Origin: Branchiostoma belcheri
Taxonomy: Eukaryota; Chordata; Leptocardii; Amphioxiformes; Branchiostomatidae
Assembly: GCF_001625305.1 (NCBI RefSeq)
Contig: NW_017804620.1
Coordinates: 83,113 to 147,112, forward strand
Reading direction: 5' to 3'
DNA length: 64,000 nt
Of the stretch, positions 55,801 to 64,000 are shown piece after piece (the first letter of the stretch is position 1; each line of letters starts with the position of its first letter). The position numbers and the translations under genes are program-made. The notes beneath the pieces are model-generated. The model saw only the letters and a list, made by a program, of their open reading frames with translations. It was not told the origin of the DNA and searched no databases.

Positions 55801-58800
55801 GGAAAAAGGGTACAATGTGAAGTAGATCCTTACCTTTGTCTATCTCCTTGTCCTCTATGTCCCTTGTCATGTGGATATGGAAGGGCAGGAGTCTCTTGAT
55901 GGCGTCCTCTTTGTTCCTGAATGGAGTTTTGTAGTCAGGTTTCAGGCAGCCCTGCTGGTCCAGCTTTCCTTTGTTCTTGATGCTGTGAAACATCACAAAC
56001 ATTTATTAAACATTTATTTATTGAGAGGTTGTGGGTTTGATTCCTGGCATTCCTGACAAAACGTTGTGTTCTTGGGAAAGGAGCATATTCATAGCTTGAA
56101 AGTTCAACTGTGTTGGTAGGAGTCATTTTCAGACAGTTTTAAAATGTAATTTCCAACAGACACATGTAATATGTTCACCTTCACAGATGACTTTGTATTC
56201 AACAACCAGTAAGTGGATTTTCACATCTGACGTTTCAGTGACCATCTGTCACCTTCTTCTGGGCAAGAAGAAAAAAAAGTACTGTTTCTTGAAAAAAAGA
56301 CTTAAACTTACAGGTCAGTTTTAGACAAGGGCTGCGGCGCCGGTCTCTTTATACCCTGTACTGCAGACTGGACCAACTTCCCTGCAATGGTCTGTGGAAA
56401 ACATACAACATCAATAAGCAGTGGAAAACAACTTCCAAACATAAACTTTATGATAAAGGTGCAACAACTTTAATTTCAAGCAAGATGCAAAATCATTCAA
56501 TAAAGCTGCAAGAACATTAAAAACAGCCTGAGGATAACAATCATTCAACATGAAAGAAAGCTGTAACATCATTCAAAAAAGGTGCAACAACATTCAATAG
56601 CAAACTGCATGTACCATGGCATAAACTACAGTTCTTTTCACATCGATATTTCAGTTCATCTTTTTTTACTTTTAAGTCTGGTCAGCTGCTAAGCTGAGGT
56701 CTGGTGCTTTTGTACAGGAAAAAAAAAACCAAGAACCTCAACTGTTGTATTAAAGTTAGAACTTCACATTACCTGTCCAGGCTGTTGCTTGAGTACAGTG
56801 ACCAGCTGCTGCTGCCCTGCCACGCCTGTACCCGTGTTTCCTGCGTTCGCTGCACTCAGAGCAGCCGGACTGATGGCAATCTGGGGGAGGAACATGGGCA
56901 GACTTGTCAATACTCATCCATGAATAGTTTTTAAAACGGTAATGTTTGGAATTTACACCATTGTTTTAGAAATTGCTCCTCTCCGTGAATAGTTTCATCA
57001 GGTTGGTAAGACACTGAGTGAAGAGACTCTTTTTACACAACCATTAGTCTTTTATTCACAGCCGACATTTCGGTGACCGTCTGTCACCTTCCTCAGGGCA
57101 ATTCTGACTTTTGGTTCAACGCTCAAAACTGTACTTTTCTGTATTCCCTTACCACAAAAGAATCGAGGACATGTCTGTCTGTGCATTCTTCTAGCATCTT
57201 AGCAGCTCCCCCTACCTTGCTGTTCTTGAGCTGCAGGATGAGATGTTGCTGCTGCTTTAAGAACTGCTGCTGCTGCTGCGGTGACAGGGTCTTCAGCTGC
57301 TGCTGGATCAACTATTTCCTTACTACTAAAACTACTGTTACTGCACAGCAGCTCTCCCTACCTTGCTGTTTGTGTACTGCAGGATGAGGTGTTGCTGCTG
57401 CTTTAAGAACTGCTGCTTTTTTTAAATAAAGACTAAACTGCTATTTTTAATGCTCAAAATCCTACATTTCTCTACTTTCCCCAACAGAACCACTTTAACA
57501 TGTCTCAGCTGCTCCCCCTACCTTGCTGTTCTTGAGCTGCAGGATGAGATGTTGCTGCTGCTTTAAGAACTGCTGCTGCTGCTGCGGTGAGAGGGTTTTC
57601 AGCTGCTGCTGGATTTGCTGCAGTGTGGCCTTCTGCTGTGGTGTCAACTGGATCACTGCTGCAGGACCCTGCAGAGGGGGGACATAGGGCTTGAAGCACA
57701 AAACTCCAGTATCTGTCTTCCCGTAATTGACAGAATTTCATCGCTCATGATGGACAGAAATTTTGCCCAAACTGTCATCATTGGCATAATGTTACATGAA
57801 AGAAAATGGAGATAATGGAAAAACTTTATGCTGGCTAGAACACACCATAATTGCAAAGACTTTACCCAAGTTCAATGAATGGATGGTATATATATATATA
57901 TGTAGTATGCCTTCCCTTGCAGTAAATTTTAAAACCGCATTTGTTCAAATCTTTCTACAGTTTCAAATGTTAACATCAACATAACTTTTATGTTACTTTA
58001 ACATATCTTGCAAGATCTGCAACTTCTTTTATCTTGCCAGCAGGTGTTAGCTAGAAAGCCTGTCCATGGATGACCCTTGACCCACCTGTGCCCCTTGTGG
58101 CTGGAGTTTGACCAGGGTGGGTTGACCTGTGACCCCGCTGGTGGTCCCTGACACGACCCCCGTGACCCCTGACCCCTGGGTCGTGCGGATGACCTGTGTC
58201 TGGGTCTTCAGGAGCTCGTTCAGCTGCTGACGCTGCTGCTGGATCGTACCTGTCAATCAAACACTCAGCTGTCAATCAAAACATTCATGTCAATCAAATA
58301 TTTTATATGAAGTTGACAACACCATCCCCATATATTGTCTTACTTTTCTCAATGCTAAGTTAGTAAGATTAAACTATAGCCAAGACTGTATCAAACTACA
58401 CACGTAGCCCAACAAACTACTGCTTCTTTCTTACTGTTCATTCTTACTCCTCTTACATTCAAATATATATATGGTGACCAGCCTGCCTAAGTCTCTCTAC
58501 ATAATGTAACCCAACACCACAGGGTGTCTGCTACAGCATATCAGTTACCATGGTGACAGACGTCTGGTCCAGGTCACTGACATTATTTGTTTGGAGAGGA
58601 AGAAAAAAAAAAGAAACAGAGCAAAAACAATGTGTTTTCCTTCTTCTGCAAAGGTTTTAAAAAATTTCTTCAAGATGTTTTCTCACCTTGTCCTTGAGCC
58701 TGAGTGTTGCCTGGAGCTGCAGGCTTCTGAGCGATGGGAGTCATCTTCTGAGCAGCCTGCGCTAGGCTAGCCTGGCCTGCTGCATTCTGGGCTAAGGCCT

Positions 58801-61800
58801 GGGTCTGGGAACAACACAACAGTGTCATGTTTAGACTACAAAGGTAACTTTTGCAAATTATGTTTACCTTTATATGGTCTAGCCTAACAAACTGTTGCTC
58901 TATTTATTCTTACTCAAACACATTCTCATGTAAATTACATGGTTACCAGCCCTTCAAACTCTGTCCTGCAACTTGATACATAATGTAACCCATCATCATT
59001 GGTACTAGTCATTTTCAATGTGCAGGTATGCAGAAAAAGTAGTTTGAACCCTGCAGGTGCTTTACCTGTGCTTTAGCCTGCTGCAGAATGCGACTCTGTA
59101 GCACCTGCAGCTGTTAAACCACCCCAATCATTACTGTACAGTCCCTTTATCTGTATCCTCCCCCCGATCATTACTGTACAGCCCCTAACTTAACAGGTAT
59201 ACAGGTGAGGATGGCAGGTGTTTTACCTGTGCCTTGGCCTGTTGTAAGATGCGACTCTGTAACACCTGCAATTGTTGTACACCCCACCCCCAATAGTTAC
59301 TGTACAGCCCCATACTTGTATATCCCCCCAATCATTACTGTACAGTCCCTTACCTGTGCTTTAGCCTGCTGTAAGATGCGACTCTGTAACACCAGCAGCT
59401 GTTGGACCACCCTAATCATTACTGTACAGTCCCTTACCTGTGCCTTGGCCTGTTGTAAGATGCGGCTTTGCAGCACCTGCAGCTGTTGCACCACCTGTTT
59501 CTCCTGCGGTGACAGCTGTTTCCCAGGTGTCACTATCGTCCTCAGCTGCAACCAAGAATAAAAACAAACAACTTTAAAAACAAACTTTAGTTTCAACACC
59601 AAATTTTCGCTCATCTTGCATTGAAAGGCGTGTTTTCTTGGGTGGGTATGACATAAATAAAATACAACACGGTGTATTCCGCATCACCCTCAGTCCCAGC
59701 CCTCCCGCGGATCGGATCTCCCTCCGGCCGTCGGGCGATCCGACGCGGGCTGGTACCTCAGGTGATACGGAATACACCGTGTTGTATTCTACATTTACGA
59801 ACAGAAGTACCTTGGCCTGTATGGCAGCCAGGTGCTGCTGCTGTTGCAGAGTTAAGGTGATGAACTGTTTCCCCTGTTGGACATTCAGCGTCACCGGCTG
59901 CCGCACAACTGTCACTCCGGTAGGGTTCTACAGAAGGGGACAAACTGGCTTAGAAACAAGGAAAAGATTTGAAACCACATTGCAGTACAAGATAAACTAG
60001 AGAAGTAACATTCGCAAAGCAAATGCATAATGTTTACCTTGGGACATGGTGTTAATTCTTACTCAAACACATTCACTCTACTAGTATATGGTACAGAAGC
60101 AGAGCAGACCATGAAATTGCAACATTATGTAACCTAACACCAGTCACCATGGTGACAGATGTCAACAAATCATGTCACTGGTCAGGTCAGAGGTCACTGT
60201 TTGGAGAAGAAGAAGAGGAAGAAACTGAGCAAAAACATACGTTTTCCTTCGGTAAACATAAAAAATCAGGCCAGAGTGAGCCCCACCTGTGCTGTGCTCT
60301 GTGCCTGTCCTGCCGCCCGTGTGACTATCGGCTGCTGGGGACTGCTGGCTGCAATCGGCCGCGGCGCCACTGGTTTCGCCGGAGACTGCTGGCTCGTGGG
60401 CACCTGGGACGGAGTCGCGATGTTCAGCTGATGCTGGCCCATAATGCCCTGCTGCTGCTGGCCCACAATGCCCTGCTGCTGGCCCACAATGCCCTGCTGC
60501 TGGCCCACAATGCTTTGTTGTTGCTGACCCACAATGCTTTGTTGTTGCTGGCCCATAATTCCCTGCTGTTGTTGGCCCAGCATCCTTTGCTGTTGCTGTG
60601 CCACCATTCCTTGTTGCTGCTGACCCATAACACCTTGCTGCTGATGTTGTTGGCCCACAATGCTCTGCTGCTGGCCCATAATCCCTTGCAGTTGTTGGCT
60701 CACCACACCCGGTTGCTGCTGCTGTCCCACAATACCTTGCTGCTGCTGACCCACAATGCTTTGCTGCAGTTGGCCACCAATACTGTGCTGCTGTCCCACA
60801 ATTCCCTGCTGCTGACCCACAATGCTTTGCTGCACCTGGCCACCAATACCCTGCGGCTGTCCAACAATACCTTGCTGCTGTCCCACAATCCCTTGCTGCT
60901 GTCCCACAATCCCTTGCTGCTGACCCACAATGCCCTGCTGCTGTACTATACCCGACAGTACCTGCTGCCCAATGAAATTCTGCTGTCCAACCGACCCTTG
61001 ACCCGACCCTTGACCCGTTGTGTTGAGCTGAATGGTCTGCTGACTCCCGGCAGACGTTACCTGCTGTCCCAGCATGCCTTGCTGCTGTCCCATGATGCCC
61101 TGCTGCTGCACCAACAGGCCTTGCTGTTGGCCGGACGGTATCTGTGTGGTCACGATGGTCGTACCCGCAATCTGAGGAAGTAACAACAACTGATGTCAAG
61201 AAACAAACAATCTCTGTCATCACTGTTACTAGTGTTAGAGGGTGCATGAAGTTTCATACTTGTTTTTGTGAAGTAAAAAATAAAGGAAAATATGATTCAA
61301 TACGAAATATGCTATGATTTTGGTAGGGTCTTGGACTCAATCTGAGGAAATACAAACAAACAACCTCTGTCATTACTGTTAGAGGCCCCACCAAGTTCCA
61401 TACCTGTTTTTTTTTAATTAAGTAAAAATATGAAAATAAAATATAACTTGATTGTATTTTGGTAGGGTTTTGGGTTCAATCCCTGGCAATTCTGGCTAGA
61501 TGTTAAGTCCTTTGGAAAGGCACTTTACACGACAAACACACAAACCTGTGCTGAGGCTGATGTCCCAGGTTGTAGCTGTCTTTCCTTCTGAATCCTGAGT
61601 GCCTGCTGGTATAGCTGCATGTTTTTCTAATAAACAAACAAACACACAAACCTGTGCTGAGGCCGATGTCCCAGGTTGTAGCTGTCTTTCCTTCTGAATC
61701 CTGAGTGCCTGCTGGTATAGCTGCATGTTCTTCTCTTCTCTCTGCTGGAACTGAGGGGGTAGTGGCTGCTGAGGAAGAGTCACGATCAGACGTGGCTGCC

Positions 61801-63665
61801 CTCCAGCTCCTGTCGTCACCAAAACCTGATCAGAAAAAATAACACTTGTTCAACTCGAAAAGTGACATTTGCAAAGCAAATACATGTATTATCGGTTTGA
61901 AACAGAAGAAGAAACAGAATAAAAACAATATGTTTGTTTTCCTTTTGCAAAGGTAAGGCCTAGGAAAAAAGTGTTTAGGATCGGTAGGTAGGGACTATCT
62001 TTTTTTTTCATTAGACTTTGTCTCTAGTGATCAAACTTGCATGAGGACACATGTTCAACGTCAATGTTGGAAAACTGATTGTACAATGTTTCATCACTCA
62101 GGTGTCAGATCATGGAGTTAGAAAAGGTTGGTCAGCTCGAAAAATTTATGTCCCTTGCAGCTTTTAGTTGTAGGGGTCCACAAAAAAAAAGGCTAGGGTC
62201 AGCAGTTTTTTTATAGGACCTAAGGTTCAGTTGGGAAACCTAGGCCTGAACATAACAGTGTTACAGTTAGATGTACTGACCTGTGGTTGAGATGAGGTCG
62301 TTGACACCGTGTGCTGAACTGCTGAGGTTTGAACTGTTGTCATCGTTACTGTGGTTACGGTAGAGGCTGGCTGAGAAGTGTTGACTGCAACAAGCTGAGG
62401 GTTTCCCGCGGCGCCCTGTAATATAGACACCTGATTAGGACTGGCAAAACAATCCAATAACCTGTTACACCTAACCTGTGCACATCTAACTGTACACTGT
62501 TTAAAGCTACCAAGATGATGCCCATCTAGTGAGGATGCCCCTTTTTTTAGAAGTTGGCGATCCAAGTAATACAGTTTAACAAAATAAAACTTGCATGAGG
62601 ACACTTATATTTTCAATGTCAATGTTGGAAAACTGTACAACGTTTTATCACTCAGGAGTCAGATCACGAGGCAAGAAAACGTCGATCAGCTCGAAAAAAC
62701 ATGTCCCTTGCAGGGATTCACACAAAAAAAGGCTAGGGTTGGCAGTTTCTTTTAGATCTAGGGTGGTCGGGATACAGAAAACAACATTTTTTTCCTAGGC
62801 CTTATTAGTCATAATGCATAGTCTAGACAACGTACAAGCTACCTTACCTGTGGTTGGTCGGTTAGTTTGCGTTGCTGCAGCAGCTGTTGTGCGATGTTTG
62901 CTGGCAGGATTTTGGCGCCCTTCTGCAGCAGATTCTGCGGTATAATGGCGGCCTGACCGCTGCGACTCTGCGCCGCGGCCTGGTCCTGGATCTGCTGCGC
63001 GATGGACAGAGCTGCCAGGTTGGTTCTACTGCTGGTGCTGAAATGAAAGTCAATATTGTTACTGTATTGTTATTAGAGAGTGACTGTATATTATCACGTT
63101 TGTTATCTGCGTGACGTCACAGAAGCAGTGGATTGCTCAGTCTGGAGTTGTACAGTCAAAACTTTGGGTGAGACCAATTTCTTGTGTTGGAAATTGCAGG
63201 TCAAACTTGTTTCATATATAATGACTTCTACCAACATAGATGGACTTTCAAGATGCATGTAGTTGTTATAATTTGTGTCTTTTACAATGTATGTAAGAGG
63301 ACTCAAAGAAGAGTAGTGGTGTGTTGTCACTGGAGGGTCCTGAAATAAACAAACAAACAAACAAATAAAGGGTTAGGCATTCCGGTAAAACAAGCCGCCT
63401 AGGCCTTACCTGGCTGTCTGTGTCTGCTGAGGTGTTGCAGGTCTAAGCTGCGGTGTCTGTGCTGACTGCAGGTTTGCCGGAGACGGCGACGACTGCGTGG
63501 TGATGTAGACGGGAGCCTGCAGGCTTCCCGACTGCGGTGCGATCTGCAGCGGAACGGTGTGCTGCGGCACGGCCTGCTGTTGCTGGGGAACGCTGGCCAC
63601 ACCCGGCGACGCTCGCTGCACCAACGTCACCCCATGTTGTTGGAGAACATTACTTTGTGGAGTGC
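52221..63665 (-). CDS. BICRA: BICRA/BICRAL (GLTSCR1) orthologue, 3' 17 exons; N-terminus outside window
   Basis: Exons in transcript order: 63665-63410, 63037-62848, 62415-62281, 61825-61652, 61171-60287, 59927-59811, 59545-59438, 58804-58687, 58249-58086, 57668-57522, 56880-56773, 56391-56312, 55982-55834, 55173-55079, 54373-54268, 53557-53351, 52864-52221. All junctions are GT-AG and in phase, giving 1227 residues plus stop. The protein is glutamine-rich, then has the GLTSCR1 domain (residues ~829-930 of this partial product), a Ser/Thr-rich linker and an acidic tail. BICRA and BICRAL are alternative scaffold subunits of the nuclear GBAF/ncBAF SWI/SNF complex with BRD9; this is probably the single pre-duplication orthologue. 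At least one more upstream exon is needed, since the first visible exon starts in mid-codon. Confidence 0.93.
53662..53863. mobile_element. Foldback element in BICRA intron 15-16, ~11-bp direct flanks
   Basis: TTTCATCTGTGTTGGTG start, CCTCACTGGGTCAGTCTACT and TGGTCGAAAGCTCT inside. ACTACTGCTGT (53651) and ACTACTGCTCT (53864) flank it. Fragments of the CAAGCAACTGGA family lie at 52960-53040 and 53190-53330. Confidence 0.65.
54268..55982 (-). CDS. BICRA: BICRA exons 13-15: GLTSCR1 domain
   Basis: Exons 55982-55834, 55173-55079 and 54373-54268. The hallmark CLKPDYKTPFRNKEDAIKRL, LPFHIH continues through AEVMLETVSQSLVEKYHKM, a helix of the domain, to MVMLWRIFVHEEKSALAQEK. This domain defines BICRA/BICRAL and anchors them in the remodeler. 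It is the most conserved part of the gene and the basis of the identification. Confidence 0.95.
55303..55488 (+). mobile_element. Hairpin short element with 12-bp duplication in BICRA intron
   Basis: Begins CGTCGGTGAAGGTTAGACAT, contains CAAGCAACTGGATATGATTT and its complement AAATCATATCCAGTTGCTTG, and ends TTTTGGC. GAAACTGGTAAT flanks it at 55291-55302 and 55489-55500. Confidence 0.88.
56020..56095 (+). mobile_element. SINE fragment (B-box and tail block)
   Basis: GTGGGTTTGATTCCTGGCAT followed by TTCTTGGGAAAGGAGCAT parallels the SINE at 27010. A box absent. Confidence 0.45.
57216..57417 (-). pseudogene. Two ghost copies of the 3' part of BICRA exon 10
   Basis: 57309-57216 is nearly identical to the last ~94 bases of exon 10 (LKTLSPQQQQQFLKQQQHLI), with the same donor context CAAG|GTAGGGGGAGCTG. 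57417-57362 is a shorter, more diverged copy. Neither has an acceptor. Confidence 0.92.
57522..60000 (-). CDS. BICRA: BICRA central Q-rich exons 6-10
   Basis: Exons 59927-59811, 59545-59438, 58804-58687, 58249-58086 and 57668-57522. They share a motif of the form T-P-x-Q/K-x followed by helical Q/L stretches: FITLTLQQQQHLAAIQAK, QLSPQEKQVVQQLQVLQSRI, TIQQQRQQLNELLKTQTQ and LTPQQKATLQQIQQQLKTLS. These look like short amphipathic helices. Exons 7 and 10 have truncated downstream copies. Confidence 0.92.
59064..59415 (-). pseudogene. Three ghost copies of the 3' part of BICRA exon 7
   Basis: Copies at about 59066-59118, 59227-59285 and 59355-59415 carry Q-L-x-V-L-Q-S-R-I-L-Q-Q-A-K-A-Q and a GTAA donor. 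Between them the intron words CAATCATTACTGTACAGTCC recur. Only the copy farthest upstream (exon 59438-59545) keeps the 5' half and acceptor. Confidence 0.93.
59661..59789. mobile_element. GC-rich 129-bp foldback beside BICRA exon 6
   Basis: AATACAACACGGTGTATTCC and GGAATACACCGTGTTGTATT are exact complements enclosing a GC-rich centre with CGCGGATCGG/CCGACGCGGG. It lies 21 bases from the exon 6 donor. Confidence 0.85.
60287..61171 (-). CDS. BICRA: BICRA large glutamine-rich repeat exon
   Basis: 295 codons, phase 0 at both ends. It starts IAGTTIVTTQIPSGQQQG and then runs through about 30 degenerate repeats of GIVGQQQ or GIMGQQQQ, finishing with a Pro/Ala-rich stretch and AAGQAQSTAQ. The repeat has a 21-24-base period, so it is a coding minisatellite and likely length-polymorphic. 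Low-complexity Q-rich regions are common in SWI/SNF subunits. The 344-codon plus-strand frame is its shadow. Confidence 0.92.
61466..61540 (+). mobile_element. SINE fragment
   Basis: TTGGGTTCAATCCCTGGCAA then CCTTTGGAAAGGCACTTTAC, ACGAC. Same B-box-plus-tail arrangement as 27010; a shorter relative is at 61315. Confidence 0.5.
61546..61627 (-). pseudogene. Ghost copy of the 3' part of BICRA exon 4
   Basis: Matches the last ~80 bases of exon 61652-61825 (MQLYQQALRIQKERQLQPGT, S-A-S-A-Q) with two or three changes and the same donor GTTTGTGTG. Truncated at the KNMQ codons and lacking an acceptor. Confidence 0.93.
61950..62250 (+). mobile_element. Dispersed repeat with AGGCCTAGG ends, copy 1
   Basis: AAGGCCTAGGAAAAAA start and AACCTAGGCCTG end; CACTCAGGTGTCAGATCATG inside. 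A second direct copy is at 62588-62800 and an inverse one at 12386. Confidence 0.65.
62450..62545 (-). mobile_element. LINE 3' UTR fragment
   Basis: CTGTTACACCTAACCTGTGC, ACATCTAACTGTACACTG and TTTAAAGCTACC match the region just before the LINE tail at 22500-22555, without the tail itself. Confidence 0.5.
62588..62800 (+). mobile_element. Dispersed repeat with AGGCCTAGG ends, copy 2
   Basis: Collinear with 61950-62250 (GCATGAGGACAC, CAATGTTGGAAAACTG, CACTCAGGAGTCAGATCACG, CCTAGGCCTT). Confidence 0.65.
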
Positions 63666-64000
63666 CTAGGGAGTAACAATATGGTTACTACAAAGACAGA
63701 AGGATGTTCACCAACTAGGTAAAAATGGTATACAGGGTTCTCACCAGGATTTCACAGCGTAGGGGTCAGGTACAGAAGGGCAACTTTCTGTGGCGCAAAT
63801 CACACATCGAGCCCCCCAAGATATGACCACAGCAGGGGGTCTGGTATTCTCCCCACATTTCAGCCACTTTCATTTTATGTTAATGCTATACTTTATGTCA
63901 TCTTTATGTTTACATTTGTATTATGTTTTATGAGCAGCGGATTTACATAAGCACAACAAGTGCTTCCTATCCAATGCTCAAAAATCCATGTGAATAAAAT
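63666..64000 (-). other. BICRA intron, right edge
   Basis: Begins with the CTAG acceptor of the first visible exon. No further exon, ORF or recognisable repeat is seen before the window ends. Confidence 0.7.

Noticed and set aside
60149-61183. 344-codon plus-strand frame rich in HNALLL
   Set aside because: Exact shadow of the BICRA Q-rich exon; the minus frame has consistent splice phases on both sides.

Overview
This is a gene-poor, repeat-rich stretch of an animal nuclear genome. Multi-exon genes with GT-AG introns, a type II activin receptor closest to chordate ACVR2A/B, a GLTSCR1-domain chromatin protein, and a very high load of small foldback elements and LINE tails together suggest an invertebrate chordate. 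Amphioxus (Branchiostoma) is my best guess, at moderate confidence; it is an inference, not a match to a reference.

Layout. 1-1330: upstream flank with local duplications. 1330-1720: promoter and 5' UTR of the activin type II receptor gene. 1721-27748 (+): the complete ACVR2 coding region in 12 exons, 520 codons plus stop, all splice phases reconciled; intron 1 alone is 12.4 kb and holds LINE fragments, SINEs and MITEs. About 27749-28280: 3' UTR. 28290-51570: about 23 kb with no recognisable gene, made of DNA-transposon remnants, large satellites (33.2-35.7 kb, 40.0-40.8 kb, 41.6-43.9 kb) and inverted repeats. 52221 to past 64000 (-): the 3' 17 coding exons of a BICRA/BICRAL (GLTSCR1) orthologue, 1227 codons in the window, with its N-terminus off the right edge. 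The two genes are convergent.

Roles. ACVR2 is a cell-surface serine/threonine kinase that binds activin/BMP-type ligands and phosphorylates type I receptors. BICRA is a nuclear subunit of the non-canonical (GBAF/ncBAF) SWI/SNF remodeler. Nothing in the sequence links them functionally.

Most striking signal. In both genes, many exons are accompanied by one to three truncated tandem copies of only one exon edge, together with its intron flank and an intact splice site or the stop codon. I count this at 7 of 12 ACVR2 exons and 4 of 17 visible BICRA exons. Several ghosts carry usable acceptors followed by early in-frame stops; one gives an alternative ACVR2 C-terminus lacking the PDZ-type ESSL tail. 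Other points: a LINE family whose 3' tail is a tandemly repeatable ~50-bp unit with a CGCC-GAAA-GGCG hairpin; several MITE families with exact target-site duplications (9 bp, 8 bp, TTAA, TA and an odd 12-13 bp class); and clear nested insertions.
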